This document shows positions 1 to 7,604 of a DNA stretch of 49,522 nt, piece by piece (the first letter of the stretch is position 1; each line of letters starts with the position of its first letter). The notes beneath the pieces were generated by a model that was not told the DNA's origin, searched no databases, and saw only the letters and a list, made by a program, of their open reading frames with translations. Origin of the DNA: Sphingomonas hominis. Lineage in GTDB: Bacteria > Pseudomonadota > Alphaproteobacteria > Sphingomonadales > Sphingomonadaceae. Made by a program: the position numbers and the translations under genes. The stretch is taken from positions 1-49,522 of the forward strand of contig NZ_JABULH010000011.1 of assembly GCF_013328205.1 (NCBI RefSeq), written 5' to 3'.

Positions 1-14
1 GCGAACAGGGCGGC

Positions 15-2981
15 TCAGGCCACCTTGGCTCCGGGTCCGCCGGCGATGTTGAGTGCGCGGTAGCCGTCTTGATCGAGCTCGGCAGCGGCGTTTTGCCAGA
101 GGTAATCGCCGGTCAGGCTGATGTGTCGCCAGCCTAGCGGGGCTACATGGGCGAGCAGCTCGTCGGGCGCGGGCTCGCCGCTGGCGCGCAGATGCTCGAC
201 GGCGCGGCCCATGTAAAGCGTGTTCCAGTACACGATCGCGGCGGTGACCAGCGTCAGCCCGGACGCTTTCAGCGCCTGGTTCTCGAACTGCGGATCGCGC
301 AGGCGGCCCTGTTTGTGGACGAACACGGCTTGGGCGAGCGTGTGACGCGCCTCGCCCTTGTTGAGCCCAGCCTGACACTGCTGGCGGAGCGCCCTGGATT
401 CTAGCCAGTCGAGCGTGAACAGCGTGCGCTCGATCCGGCCCAGCTCCTGGAGCGCGAAGTCGAGCCGGTTCTGGCGACGGTACGCGGCCAGCTTCTTCAG
501 CATGACCGACGGTAGCACCACGCCGGCCTTCACGGACGCGGCGAGCCGGACGATCTCGTCCCAGCTTTCGCGGATGGCAGCGATGTTGAACGGGCGCCCG
601 ATCAGCTTCGCGAGCGCCTCGGGGCGGGCCGTGCCCGGGAACAGGCCGAGCCGGCGATCGGCTAGATCGCGCAGGCGGGGCACGAACCGGAAGCCGAGTA
701 GGTGCGCGAGCGCGAACACGTGGTCGGACGCGCCGCCCGTATCGGCATAGTGGGTCGCGGGTTCGATGCCGCAGCCGTGCGCGACCAGCCCGTCCAGCAC
801 ATAGGGCGCCTCCGCCGCGGTCGCCGAGATCAGCCGGACATGGTAGGGCGCGTAGGTATCGGCGACATGGGCGTAGATCTTCTGCCCCGGCTCCCGGTCG
901 TAGCGCGCGTTGGTGCTGCCGGCCGCGCCCCGCCTGCCCGAGCGGAAGAACTGCCCGTCCGAGCTCGACGCGGTGCCGTCGCCCCACACGCGCGTGAGCG
1001 GCAGCGCGGCTTGCGCGTCCACCAGATGGCGCAGCCCTGCCGCGTAATTCTCTTCCGATACGTACCAGCCATGCGTCCAGGCGAGCTGGGCGTAGGTGAC
1101 GCCCTGGCTGGCGTTGGCCATGCGCTCGATGCCGAGGTTCGTCGCGTCTGCCAGGATCGCGGCGAGCACGGCCTGCGGGTTGGAGTGGGCGCGGCCCGAG
1201 CGCAGTTCCGGAAATGCGCACAGGAACCCGGTGCGGGCTTCCACCTCGGCGAGCAGCTCGGTGATGCGCACGCGGGGCATGAGCCGGTCGACGGCCGCGT
1301 CCAGCCTGTCGGCCGCAGCGGGCGTTACGGCCGCGAGCGGGCTGACCCTGAGGTTACCGCCCCGCAGCTCCACGCCGTCGAGCGTGCCGCGCTTCAGCGA
1401 GCCTGCGAACCGGCGCAACCGCCAGTCGAGCAGCCTGGCGCGCCCCTCCAAGTAGCGGCCGACGTCGGTGTCGAACGGCAGCGTGAGCGCGATCTCGGCC
1501 GCTTTGCCGGGCGGGAGCATATAGCTGTCGAAGCGCAGGTGTTCGCGCGTACCCTCCACCCACAGGTCGCCCGATTGGAGCCGCTCGCGCACGGTCGCGA
1601 CCGTGGCGGTTTCGTAGCGACGGCGGTCGATGACGCCGCCCTCGGTGATCGCCGCCTTCCATTTTCTGGAAAACGGCATGGGCGCATCGGCCGGTACGTC
1701 TCGCCGCCCGGTCGCGTTCAGCGCGCGCACGACCTTGATCGCGCCGAGCACGCCGTCGCGCGAGCCTGCCGCCTTGAACCGGAACGCGTCAAAAAACGCG
1801 GGCGCGTAGCGCCGCATCGTCATGTAGCGCCCCGCCGCGCGGATCAGCGGCTCGTCGCGAGTCAGGTCGGCGATCGCGGTCGCCTCGCTCTCGGCGTCCA
1901 GAAGCCTCGTCCAGCCCACCCCGTCGTCGAGCGCCGCCCAGACGTCCAACCCGTCCTCGCGCGCGACCCGGAGTGCGCCGACCGTGGCGCCCAGCAGCCG
2001 CATGAGCCGGTTCACGTCGCGTGTGGTCGCCTCGATGCCGCGCTTCTGCGCGGCCCTGGCCCTGGCGAACAGGAGGCCGGTCTGCTTGCCGAACATCTCG
2101 ATCGCGGCGTCCGCGAGCCGCGCTTCCAGGTCGATGACGGCTGCGGCGAGTGTCGCGCGCCTTCTGCGGAGCGAGTAGTCGGACAGGAGGAACGCGGGCG
2201 CGACGTGGCCTTCGCGCACGAGCTGCTCGAAGCGGTGCTCGTGGATGCGGCCGGCCATGCCCGGGTCGAGCCCGAGCCGGCGCACGTGCGCGAGCCGGGC
2301 GAGAATGCCGGCGAGATTGCGCGCGGTCGGGCTGTCCGACGTGTCGCGCAGCCACGCGAGCGGCGTCGTGCCGCGATCCTGGTCCACGATCAGCAACGCA
2401 TCCAGCCCCGCCACCTGCTCCGGACCGAGCGCATCGACCAGCGTGTCGGCCGCGAGGCGGCGCGCCATGGCGCGTCCCGCCACCCCGATCCGCTCGATAC
2501 GGGCGGGCGCGGGCAGAACGATCCGGGCAGCACGCAAATGGCCCAGCACTGCCGCGGCGATCGGCTTGCCCCGTTCGGTCGCTTCCGCCGCGCGGGTGGC
2601 TGCGCCGAGCGCGCCGGGGACGTCGGCCGCCTCGAACGCGCGCAGGCGCAAACGCTCCATCGCCTCCCAGGCGTGTTCGAGCCGGGTCTGGGCGCGATGC
2701 GCGTAGCCCTCGAACGCTGTGGGCGCGATGTCGAGTTGCGCGGCCAGGTGCCGGATCAGAAAATCGGGGACGACATCGTCGTGGCGTATGCCGAAGCCGG
2801 GATGACGCAGCAGGGCGAGGTGCAGCGCGAAGCCGAGCCGGTTGGCGTCGCCGCGCTTCGCTTCGATCAGTGGCCGGTCCTCATCGGCAACCGTGTAATG
2901 CTTGGCGAGCGAGGCATGGTCGAGGGGCACGCCGAACAACGCGCGGCGTTCGTCGCCCGTTAACAGATCGCGTCTGGCCAT
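15..2981 (-). CDS. tnpA: Tn3-family transposase TnpA (element Tn-A)
   Basis: This 988-aa protein is a full-length Tn3-family DDE transposase that carries out replicative transposition by binding 38-bp-type terminal repeats and forming cointegrates. The N-terminal DNA-binding region starts MARRDLLTGDERRALFG, as usual for the family. The catalytic residues can be placed as D675 (in SSSDGQFF), D747 (HYADTGGASDH) and E877 (LNKGEARHTL); the 72- and 130-residue spacing fits the family. Its partner resolvase gene now lies 45 kb away at 47948-48529, because a 44.8-kb insertion separates the divergent pair. The stop codon is 14 nt from the window edge, so the terminal repeat that should follow lies mostly outside. 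The long plus-strand frames over this gene are shadows. Confidence 0.95.
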   Translation of the reverse strand: MARRDLLTGDERRALFGVPLDHASLAKHYTVADEDRPLIEAKRGDANRLGFALHLALLRHPGFGIRHDDVVPDFLIRHLAAQLDIAPTAFEGYAHRAQTRLEHAWEAMERLRLRAFEAADVPGALGAATRAAEATERGKPIAAAVLGHLRAARIVLPAPARIERIGVAGRAMARRLAADTLVDALGPEQVAGLDALLIVDQDRGTTPLAWLRDTSDSPTARNLAGILARLAHVRRLGLDPGMAGRIHEHRFEQLVREGHVAPAFLLSDYSLRRRRATLAAAVIDLEARLADAAIEMFGKQTGLLFARARAAQKRGIEATTRDVNRLMRLLGATVGALRVAREDGLDVWAALDDGVGWTRLLDAESEATAIADLTRDEPLIRAAGRYMTMRRYAPAFFDAFRFKAAGSRDGVLGAIKVVRALNATGRRDVPADAPMPFSRKWKAAITEGGVIDRRRYETATVATVRERLQSGDLWVEGTREHLRFDSYMLPPGKAAEIALTLPFDTDVGRYLEGRARLLDWRLRRFAGSLKRGTLDGVELRGGNLRVSPLAAVTPAAADRLDAAVDRLMPRVRITELLAEVEARTGFLCAFPELRSGRAHSNPQAVLAAILADATNLGIERMANASQGVTYAQLAWTHGWYVSEENYAAGLRHLVDAQAALPLTRVWGDGTASSSDGQFFRSGRRGAAGSTNARYDREPGQKIYAHVADTYAPYHVRLISATAAEAPYVLDGLVAHGCGIEPATHYADTGGASDHVFALAHLLGFRFVPRLRDLADRRLGLFPGTARPEALAKLIGRPFNIAAIRESWDEIVRLAASVKAGVVLPSVMLKKLAAYRRQNRLDFALQELGRIERTLFTLDWLESRALRQQCQAGLNKGEARHTLAQAVFVHKQGRLRDPQFENQALKASGLTLVTAAIVYWNTLYMGRAVEHLRASGEPAPDELLAHVAPLGWRHISLTGDYLWQNAAAELDQDGYRALNIAGGPGAKVA

Positions 2982-2992
2982 CGATCACCCCC

Positions 2993-3083
2993 TGTCCGGG
3001 AGCGTATAGTTTATGGCCGACACGTGCGAGGTGTCGCGTAACTCTCAAGTTTCGCGACAGCGGCCCTGACCGGTCACGCCACG
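2993..3083. promoter_or_regulatory. left part of the Tn-A res site (subsites I and II)
   Basis: The sequence between tnpA and the insertion contains two paired TGTC...GACA blocks. The first, 2993-3022 (30 bp), begins TGTCCGG, ends CCGACA and has a TATA-containing centre, as expected for the crossover subsite nearest tnpA. The second, 3032-3059, is 28 bp with arms TGTCGCG and CGCGACA. A third pair lies beyond the insertion at 47897-47948. Assignment as res is inference from position between divergent tnpA and tnpR and from the dyads. Confidence 0.7.
3079..3083. repeat. target duplication CCACG, outer left copy
   Basis: The five bases before the left end of transposon copy 1 are CCACG. The same five bases follow the right end of copy 2 (47881-47885), not the right end of copy 1. 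Tn402-family elements normally make 5-bp duplications. Confidence 0.85.
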
Positions 3084-3109
3084 TGTCGGTTTTCAAAGTC
3101 GATGTCAGC
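3084..3109 (+). repeat. terminal inverted repeat, tniR-side end of copy 1
   Basis: The terminal 26 bp match the opposite end (6900-6925, reverse complement) at 22 positions. Shared blocks are TGTC at the tip, GTTTTC, and ATGTCAGC at positions 19-26. TGTCA motifs recur inside (for example just before 3120), consistent with multiple transposase-binding sites at Tn402-type ends. Confidence 0.85.
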
Positions 3110-3146
3110 TATATGTCAGAGACGATGACAGCCACGACGTTACGGC

Positions 3147-3743
3147 TCATTCTGCGGCGTTGAGTGCGGGCGTGGTGGGTGCCTCGGTTTTGAGTGCAGC
3201 GAGTTCGCGGTAGAGAGTGGATCGGCCAAGCCCAAGCTGCTTCGCCGCCTGCGCCGGACGCACGCCGGCCTCGATCAGCTTGAGCGCCGACGCCAGCTTG
3301 TCGGCGTCGAGCGTAGGGCGTCCAGGCACTTTTCCCCGCGCGCGCGCCGCGGCGATGCCGTCGCGGGTGCGCTCGACGATCAGCCGGCGCTCGAAATGCG
3401 CGATGGCACCGAACACATGGAACACCAGCTCGCCTGCAGCCGAGGATGTATCGAGCCGTTCCTCCAGCGAACGGAATGCGAGCCCGCGCGCCTTGAACAT
3501 GTCGACGGTTTCCAGCAGCTCCTTGAGCGATCGGCCGAGGCGATCGAGCCGGACGACGCAGATGATATCGCCGGGTCGGCAGAAGCCAATCAGCTCGTTT
3601 AGGCCGGGCCGATCGAAGCTCTTGCCCGAGATCACATCGTCGAACACGCGGATCGCGCCCGCTTCGTCGCGCAACCGGCGACGCTGCACCTCCAGGTCCT
3701 GGTCGCTGGTGGAGACGCGGGCATAGCCCAGCACGTCCGGCAT
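3147..3743 (-). CDS. tniR: serine resolvase TniR, copy 1
   Basis: This 198-aa protein is a small serine recombinase that resolves cointegrates formed by TniA/B/Q at the adjacent res site. It starts MPDVLGYARVSTSDQDL, with the nucleophile at S11, followed by the LDRLGRSLKEL motif. A C-terminal helix-turn-helix (RPAQAAKQLGLGRSTLYREL) binds res. I chose the ATG at 3741-3743 because the catalytic domain begins there; the frame is open further upstream but that part lies in the res region. It is the last gene of the tni cluster. A second copy lies at 44102-44698. Confidence 0.93.
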   Translation of the reverse strand: MPDVLGYARVSTSDQDLEVQRRRLRDEAGAIRVFDDVISGKSFDRPGLNELIGFCRPGDIICVVRLDRLGRSLKELLETVDMFKARGLAFRSLEERLDTSSAAGELVFHVFGAIAHFERRLIVERTRDGIAAARARGKVPGRPTLDADKLASALKLIEAGVRPAQAAKQLGLGRSTLYRELAALKTEAPTTPALNAAE

Positions 3744-3775
3744 CGTGGTGTAACCCCTGTCCCTAATCCGCTCGG

Positions 3776-3889
3776 TTTGTGGACAAGCGGGCCGGCGCTC
3801 GCAAAATCGGGCGCCGACCGTCTCTAAATACTGTCCACAAACCCGCCGTGTCCAGAAAATCTGAACCGCATTTTGTGGACGATTTCTGG
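3776..3889. promoter_or_regulatory. res site of the Tn402-like element, copy 1
   Basis: Between tniQ and tniR are inverted pairs: TTTGTGGACA (3776-3785) with TGTCCACAAA (3832-3841), and TGTCCAGAAA (3849-3858) with TTTGTGGAC (3872-3880), flanked by CCAGAAAATC and GATTTCTGG. These resemble resolvase subsites. The region overlaps the 3' end of tniQ. Function is inferred from position and symmetry. Confidence 0.75.
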
Positions 3890-4189
3890 ATCGCAGCGGA
3901 TTACCCAGCGCGCCGCCACCTTGGTTCGAGCATGGCAACGGGCGTCGGTCATGTTGCGGAGCCGGCGGATCGACTGACCGGTGCCGCTCGACAGGCGTTC
4001 CAGCAAGGCTTGGGGCGGATCGTCCGCGCAGCGGTCAAGATCGCCGACATTGCAGCCAAGGCCATATCGACAGAAGGTCGCTACACCCATGCCGTAGGTG
4101 TCGGCCAGTCTGCGGACGTAAGTGTCCAGCCTCTCCAACGGACGCGGTTGCGGATGCAGCGGCCAGCGCGGGCGCGGTAGGTCGCCCAT
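3824..4189 (-). CDS. tniQ: short TniQ-like transposition protein, copy 1
   Basis: This 121-aa product occupies the tniQ position after tniB. It resembles the N-terminal TniQ domain only: the LPRPRWPLHPQPRP opening, then ESLDTYVRRLADTYGM-like sequence (here RLDTYVRRLADTYGM). In Tn402 TniQ is roughly 400 aa, so this version is much shorter. Its last codons run into the res repeats (ending GGFVDSI), which suggests the original 3' part was lost or replaced. The ATG at 4187-4189 is 10 nt after the tniB stop; an in-frame GTG a few codons upstream overlapping tniB is possible. TniQ acts in target-site choice in related systems. A second copy lies at 44779-45144. Confidence 0.75.
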   Translation of the reverse strand: MGDLPRPRWPLHPQPRPLERLDTYVRRLADTYGMGVATFCRYGLGCNVGDLDRCADDPPQALLERLSSGTGQSIRRLRNMTDARCHARTKVAARWVIRCDPEIVHKMRFRFSGHGGFVDSI

Positions 4190-4199
4190 CAGCTCGACT

Positions 4200-5117
4200 T
4201 CATCGAACACGGGGGAAGGACGCTTCGAACAGGGCGCGCCGTTCGTCCGGCCCACGAAAGTCGCACCCTTCAAGCATCACGCGGTCGATCCGTTCGCGTC
4301 CATGCAGCAGCGCATGAACCGTCGCGGCAGTGAGCAAGGCCGCGACCTCGCCGATCAGGCCGGTCGATCGGCGCAGCACCATACTGCGTATTTCAGGAGC
4401 GTCCGCCAACGCCGATCGTTCGCGCAAAGGCAACGCCCGCTCGAAACTGGCGAGGAGGCGCGCGAACACACCGTCGTCCTGCCATGCCGGTAGCGGGATC
4501 GGCTCGAAGCGGTTCTCAAGCTGGTCATCGCTGCGCACCGCGATCTGAGCCTGTTTGGTGCCCAGGCCGACGATCGGGATGCGGAGCGTGTTGCCGAGAA
4601 AGCGGAGCATGTTCAGGAATTCGGCGCGGCGACGGTGCGTGCCGGCGAGCAGGTTGTGCAGCTCGTCCACGATCAGCACCCGCACCTCGACCGCGCGCAG
4701 AAGGTCGAGTGCATAGCGTTCGAGACGTTCGCCGGGGAGGTTGAACGACACTGGCGCGTTGAGCGCCGTCAGGATCGCACCGTAGAAGCGTCGGACGCTT
4801 GGTTCGGTCGGCATCTGCATCACCACGACCGGCACGACTTCGCGCTGGCCGCACGAACTTGGTGACGGCGGATGCAGGCGCCGAAACTTCTCGGCGATCA
4901 TGCTCTTGCCGTTATTAGTCGGCCCCACGATCAGCAGGTTGGGCGGCCGGACGCGGCCTGGCCCAAATCGGAAGGCGTCGTCGAGCCGCGCCAGGGCCGC
5001 TTCCGCGTGGGGATGAGCGATCCACCATTGGCCGTGCATATGCGCCAGGCGCTCCGACGATGGCAGGTCGGCGATAGGGCGGGCAGCGGGCGAGAGATGA
5101 TCCGGCTCGCCCATCAT
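4200..5117 (-). CDS. tniB: TniB AAA+ ATPase, copy 1
   Basis: This 305-aa ATP-binding protein is the transposition regulator related to TnsC and MuB that activates TniA and selects target DNA. Walker A is GPTNNGKS (about residues 65-72) and Walker B is VRVLIVDELHNLL (D151, E152). The start MMGEPDHLS is preferred because GAGGAG lies just upstream, overlapping the tniA stop. The longer open frame runs inside tniA. The gene begins 3 nt after tniA ends, so the two are translationally coupled. Confidence 0.92.
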   Translation of the reverse strand: MMGEPDHLSPAARPIADLPSSERLAHMHGQWWIAHPHAEAALARLDDAFRFGPGRVRPPNLLIVGPTNNGKSMIAEKFRRLHPPSPSSCGQREVVPVVVMQMPTEPSVRRFYGAILTALNAPVSFNLPGERLERYALDLLRAVEVRVLIVDELHNLLAGTHRRRAEFLNMLRFLGNTLRIPIVGLGTKQAQIAVRSDDQLENRFEPIPLPAWQDDGVFARLLASFERALPLRERSALADAPEIRSMVLRRSTGLIGEVAALLTAATVHALLHGRERIDRVMLEGCDFRGPDERRALFEASFPRVR

Positions 5118-5119
5118 GC

Positions 5120-6862
5120 TCACCACTCCTCTACATCGAAAGGCTCGGATGATGCCGTGCCATCGACCGCTCGCACAGGCCAAGGCGAAGCAGGTTCGCT
5201 CAACCGTGGGGCGGGATCGGTGATGACACGCAGCCCAAGCCGGCGGGCCTGATTGCGCCGGGTCGTGCGCGTCGCGGTTCGCGCTTGGACCTCGATCTCA
5301 CGCATCTCCTCGATCCCGGCGAACAGTATGCCTTCGTCTATCTCACTTTGCCGTTGGCGACGCAGGCGGGATCGGGCGAGACGGTGTTCCCATAGCGAGA
5401 CGGGTGGCCGGGAAAGTTCACGGTAGCCGACTTCGAGATAGCCACCGTCGTCGGGGTCGTGGACATAGATGCGGCTGAGGTCGCGGGGATCGCGGCGGAT
5501 GAGTATGCGCCGGGGTGGTCCGTCCCGTTCAATCCAGGGCTTCAGCGCATCCGAAAAATAGTGGATGTGGTCGATCACTACCCCGTCGCGCCGCAAGGTC
5601 CGCCGGACCACAGGCAGAAAGTCGATCAGGAACGCGCGCGGATCACGCGGCGACGGCGGTGCCAGTCCTTCGGTGGCAAGGGCGCGCACGCCTTCCTGAT
5701 AGCGTTGTAATGGGGCTTCGCCGTCCAACCCGGCATGGGGACGCAGATGGTAGAGCTTGGCGATGGCGACGGCCAACCATCGTTCCAGCTCGGCGAGCGT
5801 CAGGCACGCGGCCTTGTCGCTGTCGTAGCGTCCACGCTGCATGACGTTGGAGAAGGTCGTGCCGGGCAGGCCATGCACCAACTCCATCAGCGTGCCGATC
5901 ACCCGTTCCACGACACCACCGACCTGCGGTCGCCCGAATGGTCGCCAGTCGATCGTGATGTCGTGCTGGGCGCAGCCGCGTTCCAGAGCTTCGGAGTGGA
6001 ACTCGGCGGCATTGTCCACGCCGATCTGCCGGGGGCGTCCCATCACCGGCCAGTCCGCATCGACCCCGATAGCTGTCAGCCACGACCGCTTGTCCGACGC
6101 GACATGCGCCAGGCACAGCCCGACGCTGGTAGCGGACGGTGCTTCCAGCGTCACGAGGAGGCCGGCGATGCAGCGGCTGAACACGTCGATTGCGACCGTC
6201 ACCCAGGGGCGGCCGATCGGGCGGCGCTCGATCGGATCGACCAGGATGAGGTCCACTGGCGTATGGTCTATCTGCACCACGTCGAGCGGCGCCTGGGCGG
6301 TCACGGTCGATCCCAGCACCGCTTCCGGAACAGCCACGTCACCGCGTCTACGCCGCTCTTCCTGCGACAAAGCCGCGATCCTGCGCCGGACGGTACTCGC
6401 CGATGGCGGGCGCACATGCTGGTCGCGGGCGCGCCGGCGAACCTCGACCACGATCTTCTCGGCCGACAGCCGCTGCGGCGTCAGGTACAGTTCGGCTACG
6501 GCATCGCGGATCAGGGCCTCGCGGCGCTCCTCGATCCGCCTCTTGCCGCGCCCGCCATCCGATCCGCTGCTGACCAGCGTGGTTACCGTACCGCCGCCCT
6601 CGCGGCATTTTCGGAGCAAGCGGTAAACCTGACGCTCGGACACGCCCAAGACGACTGCGGCTGCGCGGGCCTGCTCGCGGGGACAGGCCGGCAGCGCCGC
6701 CAGTGGCCGAAGCACCGCCGCACGTCGCTCTGCCTCCTGCCATGACGGCCCGGGAACGAGGCTCAGGTCCGAAGCTGCTTCCGCCAACTGCCGACCTCCA
6801 CTTCGAGGGAAGTGCAAGCTGCTGACATCGACTCCGATCACCAGCGACGCCGAGTGTGACAA
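5120..6862 (-). CDS. tniA: TniA DDE transposase, copy 1
   Basis: This 580-aa protein is a Mu/retroviral-integrase-type transposase, close to the roughly 560 aa of Tn402 TniA. It has an N-terminal helix-turn-helix (ERQVYRLLRKCREGG), an integrase core, and a C-terminal beta domain. The catalytic triad can be placed as D199 (VVQIDHTPVD), D283 (IGVDNAAEFHS) and E319 (GGVVERVIGTL). It is the first gene of the cluster and starts 63 bp from the right terminus, where the promoter must lie. A second copy lies at 46075-47817. Confidence 0.94.
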   Translation of the reverse strand: MSHSASLVIGVDVSSLHFPRSGGRQLAEAASDLSLVPGPSWQEAERRAAVLRPLAALPACPREQARAAAVVLGVSERQVYRLLRKCREGGGTVTTLVSSGSDGGRGKRRIEERREALIRDAVAELYLTPQRLSAEKIVVEVRRRARDQHVRPPSASTVRRRIAALSQEERRRRGDVAVPEAVLGSTVTAQAPLDVVQIDHTPVDLILVDPIERRPIGRPWVTVAIDVFSRCIAGLLVTLEAPSATSVGLCLAHVASDKRSWLTAIGVDADWPVMGRPRQIGVDNAAEFHSEALERGCAQHDITIDWRPFGRPQVGGVVERVIGTLMELVHGLPGTTFSNVMQRGRYDSDKAACLTLAELERWLAVAIAKLYHLRPHAGLDGEAPLQRYQEGVRALATEGLAPPSPRDPRAFLIDFLPVVRRTLRRDGVVIDHIHYFSDALKPWIERDGPPRRILIRRDPRDLSRIYVHDPDDGGYLEVGYRELSRPPVSLWEHRLARSRLRRQRQSEIDEGILFAGIEEMREIEVQARTATRTTRRNQARRLGLRVITDPAPRLSEPASPWPVRAVDGTASSEPFDVEEW

Positions 6863-6899
6863 ACGCCGGCCCCGCTTAGCAAGCGTTCATTCGGCTTTC

Positions 6900-6925
6900 G
6901 CTGACATTGGCTTCGAAAACTGACA
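6900..6925 (-). repeat. terminal inverted repeat, tniA-side end of copy 1
   Basis: Read inward this end begins TGTCAGTTTTCGAAGCC and matches the left end at 22 of 26 positions. Confidence 0.85.
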
Positions 6926-6930
6926 CGAAC
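6926..6930. repeat. target duplication CGAAC, inner left copy
   Basis: CGAAC follows the right end of transposon copy 1 and also precedes the left end of copy 2 (44034-44038). In the circular plasmid these two would flank a single transposon copy as a normal 5-bp duplication. Confidence 0.85.
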
Positions 6931-6955
6931 CATACCCGCCTCAGCCCATAACGAT

Positions 6956-7012
6956 CGACAAACCCTGTCGCTTTGATAGGGTGTTCGAAAACATGCTTTC
7001 GAGGGTTTGTCG
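6956..7012. promoter_or_regulatory. putative res subsite of Tn-B upstream of tnpR
   Basis: An 11-bp inverted repeat, CGACAAACCCT (6956-6966) and AGGGTTTGTCG (7002-7012), ends 3 nt before the tnpR start. Inside it lie TGTCGCTTTG and a TTCGAAAACATGCTTTCGA dyad. The position directly before tnpR makes a resolvase-binding or autoregulatory site likely. The Tn402-like copy lies only 30 bp to the left. Confidence 0.6.
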
Positions 7013-7015
7013 TAC

Positions 7016-7600
7016 ATGCTGGTCGGATATATGCGGGTGTCAACGACCGATGACCGCCAAACGGTCGATCTCCAGCGGGACGCGCTCGTCGCAACCGGGG
7101 TCGATCATCGGCATCTCCATACCGACAAGGCATCCGGCGCGCGCGACGACCGACCAGGCCTGAAAGCCTGCCTCGACTATCTGAACGCGGGCGACACACT
7201 GATCGTGTGGAAGCTCGACCGGCTCGGACGCTCGCTGCCGCACCTGCTGACGATCGTCACCGATCTGAAGGCGCGCGGCATCGCGTTCCGGTCGCTGACC
7301 GAGCAGATGGATACGACCACGCCGCACGGCGAATTGCTGTTCTCGCTGTTCGGTGCATTGGCACAATATGAGCGTGCGCTCACGCGCGAACGGGTGATGG
7401 CGGGACTGGCTGCTGCCAAACGCCGGGGACGCCAAGGTGGCCGCCCGCCGATGATCGACGCCGAAACGCTCGAGCGGATCACCGCCGCGCTGGATGGCGG
7501 GGCCAGCAAGGCGTCCGTCTGCCGGACCTTCAAGGTGCCGCGTTCGACCCTTCTCGGCACGCTTGCCCGGATCGGCTGGACCGCACCGGCCAAGGTCTAA
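7016..7600 (+). CDS. tnpR: Tn3-family resolvase TnpR (element Tn-B)
   Basis: This 194-aa serine recombinase resolves Tn-B cointegrates. The catalytic serine lies in MLVGYMRVSTTDD (S9); LDRLGRSLPHL and the E-helix region FGALAQYERALTRERVMAGL follow. A C-terminal helix-turn-helix (SKASVCRTFKVPRSTLLGTL) is visible. I chose the ATG at 7016 because the conserved domain begins there, three codons inside a TTG-started frame. It is followed after 4 nt by tnpA in the same direction, so the two are probably one transcript, unlike the divergent arrangement in Tn-A. Confidence 0.93.
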   Translation: MLVGYMRVSTTDDRQTVDLQRDALVATGVDHRHLHTDKASGARDDRPGLKACLDYLNAGDTLIVWKLDRLGRSLPHLLTIVTDLKARGIAFRSLTEQMDTTTPHGELLFSLFGALAQYERALTRERVMAGLAAAKRRGRQGGRPPMIDAETLERITAALDGGASKASVCRTFKVPRSTLLGTLARIGWTAPAKV

Positions 7601-7604
7601 GCCG

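Larger units (their letters stand above)
3084..6925 (-). mobile_element. Tn402/Tn5053-like transposon, copy 1
   Basis: This 3,842-bp element has the order tniA, tniB, tniQ, res, tniR on the minus strand, the canonical Tn402/Tn5053 layout, with no cargo gene. The ends start TGTCGGTTTTC (left) and TGTCAGTTTTC (right, read inward). A second copy lies at 44039-47880, exactly 40,955 bp downstream in the same orientation. Identity starts at the T of TGTC and stops one shared base past GACA. The flanks of this copy do not match each other (CCACG left, CGAAC right) but match the flanks of copy 2 crosswise. Confidence 0.93.

Noticed and set aside
702-2963. Long plus-strand open frame (about 750 codons) opposite tnpA
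   Set aside because: Arginine- and proline-rich shadow of the Tn-A transposase; no recognisable domain.
3084-6925. Reading the two Tn402-like copies as a composite transposon carrying 37 kb of cargo
   Set aside because: A composite would explain the outer CCACG pair but not the matching inner CGAAC pair or the kinase halves that join only across the circle; plasmid fusion explains all three.
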